Positions 40,706 through 50,300 of a stretch of DNA of 64,000 bases are shown here, piece by piece. How positions within the stretch are numbered: position 1 is the first letter of the stretch; every line of letters begins with the position of its first letter. Position numbers and translations under genes: made by a program. The notes beneath the pieces were generated by a model. It worked only from the letters and a program-made list of their open reading frames with translations. It had not been told where the DNA came from and ran no database searches. This DNA comes from Tomocerus qinae (Eukaryota > Arthropoda > Collembola > Entomobryomorpha > Tomoceridae): the NCBI GenBank assembly GCA_020055645.1, contig CM034547.1:68854884-68918883 (forward strand), in the 5' to 3' direction.

Positions 40706-43261
40706 CTTGGTATGATGATTTACTCTACCCTGACCTAATTTTAACTACCACCCTTTCACAATTTGAAGAACAGGAGAAAATAATAATATTTTCTTTTAAT
40801 AAGACTGAGAGAGTAAGGCAAAGACCTAGCACTAGAAAAGAAAAGACACTTTCGTCGGAATCCTGACGAAATCAAGATACATTCAAAAGAATTATCAAGC
40901 AGAATGCCTTTTCGTTAAAGCCGACATTGAAATTTAGCGGGCATAGTCAAGTTTGGATGCTTTTGGGGTACTAAAAGATTAGCTATTACAGGTATTTAGG
41001 AAATGTTCCAAAAGAATCGGCTATGGGATTTTCTTCCTAACTTTTTGTATTTTGTATACCTAATATTATTTTAACCGATTTGGTTGATTATTATTATGTT
41101 ATAGCTGATTGAGTAATTGAGTATGCCAATGTGTAATCATAAATTCATGATAATTCAAAAACAACGTAACGCCAACTTAGTCGATAGGTAATTTCAGAAT
41201 ATTTAATACCATTAATGAATTAGTAAATTAATTGCATTGCGTAGACAATAGCTCTTCCTCTGGTCAGTAAACTAATAAATTCCAAATAGACAAGAAAGGT
41301 CAAACTGAAAACATCGGTGTAGGAATGGACAGTTTTAATACTGCCAGAAGATAAGATATTACTGTAAACACTGACGGATGTATTGATTTTGAACCATTCC
41401 GAAATCAGGCACCATAAAATATTGGCAAAAATCTAATGAGAACAGAAAAATTATTATTATCCTGTTATTTTTATAGTTTCTCTACAGAAATTAAAAAGTA
41501 AATAGTATGTTACGTAAAGATCATAAATTTATACGTGTATGATGTTAGATAAGGTCGTAGATTTTATGTCGCACTTTTTTCTGTAGTCGACATGAACGTG
41601 AAATATAGAGGTCCAAACCAGGACTCTTGTTATGTATATTGAACTACCCCAACATAAAATATAAATTAAGTAAAGTAGAGTCGGAAAGATTGCTATTTCA
41701 CAAATTATTTCCAACTCAAGTATATAATTCCGCATTGCTTTACAATCAGCACTCGGAACCGTCCGCTGATATAGCAAATCGCAAATTCCGGCAAATCGTA
41801 TCGTAAAGTAAATTCCAAGTTCTTTACAGCCCATCTACTCTATAACTCTACACGTCTGTAATCTATAAATTGACACTTCATTGATGAGACAATAAGTAAT
41901 TATACCTTTTACAAGCGTTTTCAATGCATGTGGTGGGTAACATTATATAATAAAATAAAAAGGAGCAATACAATCTCTACAATATTTCTAACTTTAATCT
42001 CTATCTACACTATTAGTAGAAATGGTTGACCATCTGAGATTTGAGACTGTGACATAATTTTGTATTCTAAAGGAGCTATATTCATTTATTTGTATTGAAA
42101 TGTGATGTAAATGTACTACTGGTATCAGAATCAGTACACACAAATGGAATTTTTGTTTTCCTTATTGTGTATACATTATGTGCTAGGCTGATTGAGTAAA
42201 AGTCACAGACAGAGATTCATACCCAACCATTTACGAGATGATTTTTTCCGTCTTTGGTGGCGGAATAAGTAATATTATTATTATGATGTTTCATTACTTC
42301 TGTTGCGAAAACCAATGACTAGTATGTTGACACTTTTAGATAGAAATTGACCTAAACACATTCTCTCTGATCTTAAAGAAATAGCCAAGAAAATAAAAGT
42401 TGGAAGTGATGCTGATGGTAAACGACGTTTGTTCTAATCTAAAAGAAGTTGCATTTGGTTGGAGATATTTTATAGCACTATGTCAATACTAGCTAGTTTT
42501 TTACCATGTTTGTTTATAGGTTCAAGCATTCGGATCCGATGAGAGAGACACTCACTGTCACTGATCAGCTTACTACATAATTATTGCCGTAGTATGTCGT
42601 TTTCCAAAAGTTTGTATTTGTGACATTCCTTGTTGCATCAACAAAATACATATTGTTATCATTGTCACGAACTTTATTGCATACAAATAGGGTTCTTAGT
42701 TCAGACTTCAGACTATGACGCATCAGTATAATTTCTAACTCTTCTACTAACACAATTAGCACAGCAGCACTTAGACAATTAAGACAACTACACAAGTTAT
42801 ATTATACTGAAAACTGAAGCTAACTGAAAATCAACCACGACCACAACACAAAACGACAGACCTCAAGAAGAGCCACGACACAAAAACAACTAACCTTGCA
42901 TTATGGTGAAGTAAATATTTTTTGTACGATGACTATACTAGTACACGGCCGCCATATCCAAATGCCCCCACCCCCGAAATGCAAGAAAAGGGAAAAATTT
43001 TTCCCATAATACGCGATTTCATGCCATTTTTAGACTGTTTTTGACTCATTTTAGACGAAATAAGCCTAAATTTTCCACGCTTCGCGCGATTATGCCTACT
43101 ACATATAAGTGTACTTTGCCCCTTCCGAAATCGACTTCTAAATACGGTACTGGACAAAGAAATGTAATGGAGTAATGTAAATGTAACTGATAAGTATAAA
43201 TACTATTCAAATGGTTATCTTATAACGTTTTTCTGCCGTAGCTCTATTTTTGGGCCACCTT
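40706..43261. other. Spacer upstream of PRP4
   Basis: No supported gene. Minus-strand frames at 41529-41834, 42565-42795 and 42933-43157 lack domains and splice-consistent partners. The first part should hold the PRP4 promoter. A locally C-rich patch (AATGCCCCCACCCCCG) lies near 42960. Confidence 0.5.
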
Positions 43262-43267
43262 TTTATT
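43262..43267 (-). terminator. Candidate polyadenylation signal of the membrane-protein gene
   Basis: TTTATT on the plus strand, AATAAA on the minus, just over 100 nt past the stop at 43373. Its presence supports the upstream frame being an expressed gene. Confidence 0.45.
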
Positions 43268-43372
43268 TGACATTTTAATGTGAAAATAAGGCTTAAAAGT
43301 AAATCTTTGTATTTCGGTATATTCGATCAACGATTTAATTACAGATAAAAGTACTTCTGTAATAATACATAG

Positions 43373-44146
43373 TCAATATGCAATTTTAAGGGCACAGTAC
43401 TTATATTCATACTCTCGAATTGAACACAATTCGCTTCTGAAAATTAAATCAAATCTTCGTACATAGATTTTGGTCAGTAAAAATCCAAAGCCGACGGAAA
43501 AACTTGTTTGAAGGTGATCAAATAGTAGTGGTCCAGGTGCATCTCCGAAGTTTCCGTAGACGACCAAAAATTGAATGAAGAAGGACAGACATGCAAAATT
43601 CAAATGAAGTAGTAACTTTATCTTGTGGCTGCCAATGTAATAATTCTTCCAATGGATTAAAAACGCGACAAAACCATGAAAGTAGATAAGGACCCCGAGC
43701 AACAAGAGTGGCCAGTAAGAATGGGTGTTCGGAAGGTGGAAATAGTGTTCAAACTTGGTATGGGCGTCATCTGGCAATTCGACCAACTCGTCATAGTATT
43801 TCGGTTGGATTAGTATTATTTCCGAAATCAATTGGCAGTTTGCGGAAATCAGAGCAATGAAACAAGCTCTTACGGACAGATAAGTGTTCAGGTGTCGATA
43901 CCTTTTTTTCCTGGAGAGGCAATTGAAAATGAAGTATCCAATGAACATACCAATAATGCCGGCGGCGTAGCTGATCCAATCAACGATCAAAAATTGTAAC
44001 AAGAAGAAGCGGAGGTCATCAGAGGATATCAGAATTGTCAAAACCAAGATTGCAGGTATATAAGTTGTCAGAATTACTAGCATCACATTGTAGACAAAAA
44101 CATTCTGGACTGGACGTTTGTAAAATTCTGGGCTTATGTTATGCAT
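43373..44146 (-). CDS. Uncharacterised multi-pass membrane protein, intronless
   Basis: A single open frame of 257 codons, by far the longest unexplained frame in the window. I do not recognise the family. About six hydrophobic segments can be seen: around VFVYNVMLVILTTYIPAIL, FFLLQFLIVDWISYAAGIIG (continuing through a Gly-rich stretch), RACFIALISANCQLISEII, SYWPLLLLGVLIYFHGFVAF, LLLHLNFACLSFFIQFLVV and TSFSVGFGFLLTKIYV. Basic clusters (SRKKRYRH, KNYYIGSHKIK) sit between them, and the C-terminus is charged (RSELCSIREYEYKY). A short chemoreceptor-like or other lineage-restricted membrane protein is possible but unproven. It has no introns, unlike every other gene here. A polyadenylation signal follows it, and the start is the first ATG of the frame. 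Confidence 0.6.
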   Translation of the reverse strand: MHNISPEFYKRPVQNVFVYNVMLVILTTYIPAILVLTILISSDDLRFFLLQFLIVDWISYAAGIIGMFIGYFIFNCLSRKKRYRHLNTYLSVRACFIALISANCQLISEIILIQPKYYDELVELPDDAHTKFEHYFHLPNTHSYWPLLLLGVLIYFHGFVAFLIHWKNYYIGSHKIKLLLHLNFACLSFFIQFLVVYGNFGDAPGPLLFDHLQTSFSVGFGFLLTKIYVRRFDLIFRSELCSIREYEYKYCALKIAY

Positions 44147-44436
44147 TGGGTACAGCAGTTAAGGAAAATTTATCCAGTTATTATTGAGATTTGTTTCCAA
44201 CACTTTGTTTTGTAGTCCTAGAATTCAAATTCTTAAGTGTAAGTGATTGACACAAATATTGGCTTCAATGAATCACAATAATTACTCATCATTTAATGAA
44301 ATGAATAAATGTAGAAATGCGGTGATTTGCACAAAATCTTGTAATAATAAACCATGTTCAAATGGATGTAAAAAAGTGGTGTGATATCGCATAGAAAGTT
44401 TGAACTGATTATCTGACATTACATGACATTTTTAGT
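44147..44436. other. Short spacer upstream of the membrane-protein gene
   Basis: Non-coding, AT-rich; presumably the promoter of the minus-strand membrane-protein gene. No clear TATA box was identified. Confidence 0.4.
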
Positions 44437-45062
44437 GAAGGTTTTCAATGACCTTTGACCTTCCGACACGTGTGACTTGACCTTGACATGGACTAACGAA
44501 TAACCTTTTCGAACGAGCTATCTCATGACATTCTACAATGTAAATAACTAAAGTTACACCATTTTTAATTTTTGGACCACGCCCACAGGTAGGGGGTGTG
44601 TCCGATTTTGTCCATTTTCGAACTCGACCTCGCTTTTCATTCCTAGATTACGCACAGTAAGTTTGTATTGATTATCTCAAACCGTTCTTGAGTTATCGAC
44701 GTTATTAATGCATTTTTTCAATGACCTTTGACCTTTTGACACGTGTGACTTGACCTTAACATGGCCTAATGAATAACCTTTTCGAACGAGTTATCTCATG
44801 ACGTTCTACAATGTCAATAACTAAAGTTACCCCAATTTTAAATTTTCGGACCACGCCCACAGGCAGGGGGTGTGTCTGATTTGACCCATTTTCGAACTCG
44901 ACCTCGCTTTTCATCCCTACATTACGTACAGAAAGTTTGAATTGATTATCACATACCGTTTTTGAGTTATCGTGCTAACAGACAGACGGACGGACAGACA
45001 GACAGACAGACAGACAGATCAGGCATTCCTATAAAGCAATGTTGCACACCACTTAATAAATG
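44437..45062 (-). repeat. Dispersed repeat with a tandemly duplicated 273-bp unit
   Basis: Two copies of a unit of about 273 bp (about 44441-44713 and 44714-44975). Each begins TTTTCAATGACCTTTGACCTT, continues through ACACGTGTGACTTGACCTT and GACCACGCCCACAGG, and ends ACCGTTCTTGAGTTATCG or similar. They are followed by a CAGA/GACG tetranucleotide run (about 44979-45018) and CTATAAAGCA. The whole is the reverse complement of the single-unit copy at 29815-30155. Non-coding; the element class is unknown. Confidence 0.85.
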
Positions 45063-45594
45063 ATCGTCATATATAGTAAATGATAATGATACGCATTTAC
45101 AATACTCATTATTCTGTCACTTTAGTGTTATTGTTAACTACCTGTGTTCGACGTTCGGTTTGGCTTGGCAAAGAGATGAATATTTGCCGTAGTTCATTTC
45201 ATTCATTCAACTTCGTTGCGTCAATGATGTGTAAATGTGTAGAGTAGGAGAGGAGACCTATGAAGAAGCGAAGTATCATTAGCAACTGACTTGTACAGCG
45301 CATACGGATTTTAGTAAATGGATCGGAGATAGGATCGGGTAATAGAATCAGTCGAACTTCGAACTACTACCTGTGGGAATCAATAGAATCACATTTCATG
45401 AATAACGAGCTCAAAGTTGTATTGTCCCGAAACGAAGATAACTTTTATTTTAGAGTTGGGTTTTAAATAATTGTGGATTCCATATGATTGTGGAGTATGA
45501 AGATTTTGTGCTGAAAAGTGTTGCAGCATTTATTTGTAATTTGTCGTTTTTCATTGTATTTGTAAAAAACTACTGTAGAAAATTGAAATTAAAA
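45063..45594. other. POC1 upstream region
   Basis: Non-coding stretch that should hold the POC1 promoter and 5' UTR. An in-frame ATG at 45484 would add 37 residues, including a hydrophobic run, to POC1. I treat this as 5' UTR because family members start close to the first WD repeat. Confidence 0.5.
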
Positions 45595-47120
45595 ATGGGC
45601 AGTGAACAGAAATGTCTTCACAGATGCGATATTCTACCGTGCATTGTGCATAAATATGAAGGCAATCGTTCTACAATTCGATCTTTATGTTTTCATCCAA
45701 ATACCGAAACTCTATATTCGGGAAATGACGAAGGTTACATTATGAGTTGGAATTACAATGAAGCTAAACCCCGAAGTTACAGGTCAGAAATTTTGATTAA
45801 TTATTTTACACTCACTTTTTACCCTCGCTGACCAACTGTAGTATCTAATCCACCAGAAAGGGCCTTATAATGAACTACATATTTTGGTTGATGTTCGGTA
45901 TTGTGCGTACGTAATTCTATTCGATAAGTTTTGAATTTCTTCTCAAAAGTAAATACTTCCTTTGATGAATTTAATTCTGTAATTGGAAATATTATTGGGG
46001 GAAATAATCTATGTGTAATTCTCAATTTCTATTTCCAATCCCAAAGTTCCTCTATCACAGGAGATTTATATTTTTATTCTATCATTCTATTCATCACAGA
46101 TTTAGTGGACACACTGGATCAATCAATGACATCAGTCTGTCGTCATTTGGAGAATTGATGATCTCTGCATCCAGCGATTCTACGATACGAATGTGGGTAC
46201 CCATTGCCACTGGAGATGTAACTTCAATGAAAGCTCATAAAAGTTCTGTGCGATCCGTTTGTTTCAACCCAGTTGATTCATCAATATTTGCATCCTGTTC
46301 TTCTGACAAGTCCATTAAAATCTGGGCAATTCAAAATTTCAAAGCAAGTAAAAAGGAAAAGAGGGTAAAAACTTACGACTTCCTCCACTCTTTTCGCGAC
46401 CACAAAAATTGGATGAACTCGGTTCGCTTTTCCTCCGATGGCAGTTTGCTTTGCAGTGCATCGGATGACAAAACGGTGAAGATTTTTGATACACGGCAAA
46501 AGAAATGTGCAGTTAGTATCGAAAACCCACTAGGTCGTTCGGTATATGCAGAATTTAATCCTTGCGGAAGTTCTTATGTCGCCGTTTCAACGGAATCAAG
46601 AGATTATTCAAGTTCTTTAATTATATTTGATGTGCGTACAAAATCTCCAATACAACTTTACAAAAATTTATTTGCTACAACTATAAATCACTTTGCATTT
46701 CATCCAAGTGGAGACTTTCTAGTTTGTGTTTCTGAAGATGCGAAAATAAAAGTATTAGATTTACATGAAGCTCGTCCTCTTCATACTTTGTATGCTGCTA
46801 GAGAAGCTTTAAACAAGATTGCATTCAGTTCAAATGGGTGTTTGTTTGCCACAGGAGGCAAAGATACTGAAATATTACTTTGGGAGCACTCCATGACAGC
46901 CTACAAGGACCAAGAGGAGGAGTTTGAGGGAGAGTCCTATATTCAGTCACCATTTACAGAAAGAAAACAAGACTTGGACGAAAACTCTCTTCGTACGAAG
47001 ATGATGGAAGAATTTAGAGGAGAGGCTGCTGAAAGTTTATATGGACCTGTTGACTTACAACCACAATCTAGTATTAAAGAATACATGTCAAATTTTTCTA
47101 CGGCCACTAACAGCCCTTAA
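45595..47120 (+). CDS. POC1: POC1-like centriolar WD40 protein
   Basis: Two exons (45595-45782 and 46100-47120; the intron splits an Arg codon) encode 402 residues. Seven WD40 repeats fill about residues 15-320. The family signatures are YRFSGHTGSINDISLSSFGE, IRMWVP followed by AHKSSVRSVCFNP, WMNSVRFSSDGSLLCSASDD and a FATGGKDTEILLW repeat, which match POC1A/POC1B. POC1 proteins bind centriolar microtubules and stabilise centrioles and basal bodies. The family's C-terminal coiled-coil POC1 motif is not visible: the last 80 residues are acidic and Ser-rich with no heptad pattern. Start 45595 gives the usual N-terminus. It is convergent with TARBP1, the stops being 230 nt apart. Assignment is by repeat-level similarity; a divergent POC1 relative is the main alternative. 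Confidence 0.85.
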
Positions 47121-47242
47121 AATTGTATGTTATTTAAGTAATGAGACTTCGGCAGCTAATCTATAGTAAAGTAAACTAACAATAATTATTTCCAGTGTTA
47201 ATAGTCAATTACTAATTATTTTTGTTGTAGTAGCTTTTCAGA

Positions 47243-47248
47243 TTTATT
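47243..47248 (-). terminator. Candidate polyadenylation signal of TARBP1
   Basis: TTTATT on the plus strand, AATAAA on the minus, about 103 nt beyond the TARBP1 stop and 123 nt beyond the POC1 stop on the other strand. Confidence 0.45.
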
Positions 47249-47350
47249 TGTACATATTGTATCCATTTAAATGTAAACATTAACAACTTTTCAACATTGA
47301 TCTACTGTTTTACACAAAGTACATAAATATATATATATTAAATCTCACTT

Positions 47351-50300
47351 TTACATCACATGCTGTGTAGCGTACTCATATATACATAATGCGCCAGTAA
47401 CATGTACATTAAGAGATCGCACCACCCCCACTTGGGGAATTTCAAGACACTGATTCAGCAAATGCAACAAGTTTGTCGGAATTCCAAACTTTTCATTTCT
47501 ATTCATTCAAAATTATATTTAGTTAGTGCAAAAGATTGGATTGGAGGAATATGTAATAATTTTATTTTAGAATCTTAAATTTATTAGTACCCAAGTAACA
47601 ACAATGACTTCTTAGGAAACTTGTACGATTGCAAGTTCGTCGATTCAGTTGCTTGTTCAACTCCTATGAGAGTGTACCCTTTGGATGCATAAGACGCCAA
47701 AAAGATTTCCAAATCTTTCACTGGAACCTGTACAAAATTTAATCTTACAGGATGAACACTGATTTTGTTCTTGGTATATAGTAATTTAGTCTTTACCTCC
47801 AATAGGTCAACCCAGTTGTGGGCTGACACGCTTAAATTTTTGAATTCGATGTCGTCTTGTATTTTCAAACTTGAAATGACATACTTGGAAACTCCAAATA
47901 TTTCGCAAGTTCGGCATAGTCCACCAAGATTAGGAGGACGATCAATTAAAGAAGCTACGACAATCAATCCTTCCTCAGCCAAATTGCTTTTACGTAGTTG
48001 TAATTCCTCCTTGAATTGGGATATGTCATCTCCAACAGGTAAAAATTTCCATGGATTTAATTTTTTCTGCAAATTAACGTCAGTTGAAGCATCACTGAGG
48101 GAAAGACTTTTAAACGACGTGTCATTTGGACCAACCTCCATTAGTTCTCTGCCATCTTTTACAAATATTTACATTATTAATTTACAGATTATTTACATTA
48201 TATTACAATCACTTGCTACATGAATACATAATAATTACGTACCAACAACAGGTTTATATTGCCAGACAGATTTTTGATACTCCTTGTATCTCTTCCCTAA
48301 CTCAGGATCACACTTGAGATTTGGCATCGCTTCCAATTTGCTTCCAAAATTTTGTTCGAACTCATCGCACAGTGCGTTTAGAGATGGTTCAGGTATTATT
48401 TCGTCATTAGCCAATCCCGAAATACGAGGAAGATAAATAAAAATCATCTACGTATGCATAATATTCAAAATTAAGTAAATTTGTACATATTGTATATAAT
48501 ATAATATTAAAATTTAAAAAACCGTACTAACCGGGTAGTTATAGTTGGATTCAGCATCGAATAAGCTGATATAAAAATCATTTATTATGTTTTGGTGTAT
48601 CTTTGCAAAGTTCCCAGTCTGTGAGAAATTTTTTAAGGAATTATACACCATTGTAAAAGGTTCAATCACAGATTTCCAATTTCTGTCTTCCGCTATTTCG
48701 TAGATTTTTAAAAAACTTATCTGTTTAAAATGTTAAATATGTTTTAAAAAATTAAGCTTAATTTTGCTTCATAATTATTTAGTTTTAGTTAGGTAGATAT
48801 GCTATAGAAAATGTTCATAAACATACCAAAGAATAAACTTTTACGGTGAAATGCTTTCCGAGAAGTAAGTCAACTAATTGTTTCAATGCTTTTTCAAAAA
48901 ATATTTTTGAATTGCTTTTATTTTCCAATAGCTTAGCAGTGTGAAGACATATGGTGGCAAAAAATGCTCCAAATCCTTCTCTAGCTCTTGAACCCTGTAA
49001 TGACAAAATCTTTCAATGTCAGAAATATGCTATCAACATTGAGAAATTGTGGGATATTATATTTATTGTATTTACCTTGACTGATTCTTCAAAGAATATG
49101 TCCCAATCCTGGTCATCACAGGCAAGATTTCGTATTATTACCCATTCCATTAAATATCGCACACTAGCTTGGGAGCTATCATTGGCCAGAGAATCCAAAA
49201 GCTTCGTTGTCACAAGTCTTCTGATATCCTAAATGTTTCACACGTATGTTGTACATGGATAAATTAACTTTAATTATTTAATTATTTTACCTTCGTAAAC
49301 AAATACTGGAGGACAATTAGACTCTGAGCTATTCTCTGTTTCCGTCGATGGCTTGAAGAATTATTGAAATATCTCTTTCGGTTAAGTGATTCCTCTTCAT
49401 TTTCTAAAAGCAGTTTATCGATTACGTCTTTAAGGAAAATTTCGAACTGTACAGTTTCGCCTGGTAACATTTGTACGCTTTTTAGTATCATTTGAATGAA
49501 CATAAGCGCTAGGATCCTTGTTTGAGATGCAGAATGAAAGTGGCTGAATGGAAAATATTAATAGTAAATTAAAACTCTTTCAAAAAACAATAAAATAATG
49601 CTAAAATAAAGACTGAAATCTTACTTTGCATTTAAAAGTTCCGCTGACATTTGTTGTGCTTTCAAATTTTCGGCGATTAAAACTTCCCAAAGATTAAAGT
49701 CAACTCTACAACATAATATAAACAAATGTTAAATAAAATTAAAATAATTGCAGGCAGGTTAAAATAAATATTAAATAATATAATGGCATTGGTAGTTTTA
49801 TCCTTACGTCAGAGTATTTACCATTGGCGGTCCGAAACTTGCTGCTGAGACACACATATTTAATATGTTGCGGTAAAGTATTTTCTGCGTTTTAACATTG
49901 TACTCCAATCCTAAGCTAACAAAGCTTCGCTTCCATGACTTTTTGAAGCTGTCCATCAACACAAGAGACATTCCCATAATATCTTTACATTCAAATGTCC
50001 TGTGAACAAACTGAAACAAAAACGGCATTTGTATAAATAATATTAGTAAACGGCATTTCATTTGTATAATATAATATTAGTAAGCTTATTATAACCTTTT
50101 TTCATTTATAAGACTGTGTACATAATATGTAAATTAATAATAATAATAATATAGAGTAAATAATAATATATACATGTAGATACAAGATATGTACATTATT
50201 ACCTTCTGAAAATATTCCGTTTTAATTAAAGAAATGGATGTCGTCATGTAGTGAACAACAGCTTTATAGCTCTTCCAAAAGTTTTCTGTTTTCCTTTGCT

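Noticed and set aside
41529-41834. 101-codon minus-strand frame upstream of PRP4
   Set aside because: No domain, no exon-like splice signals and a composition typical of translated AT-rich DNA.
42933-43157. 74-codon basic frame near a C-rich patch
   Set aside because: No recognisable domain; Lys/Arg richness follows local base composition.
45484-45594. In-frame N-terminal extension of POC1 with a hydrophobic run
   Set aside because: Family members begin close to the first WD repeat and a membrane segment would not fit a centriolar protein; more likely 5' UTR.
47765-48223. 152-codon plus-strand frame opposite TARBP1
   Set aside because: Antisense shadow of the SPOUT-domain exon; the minus-strand frame has the conserved motifs.
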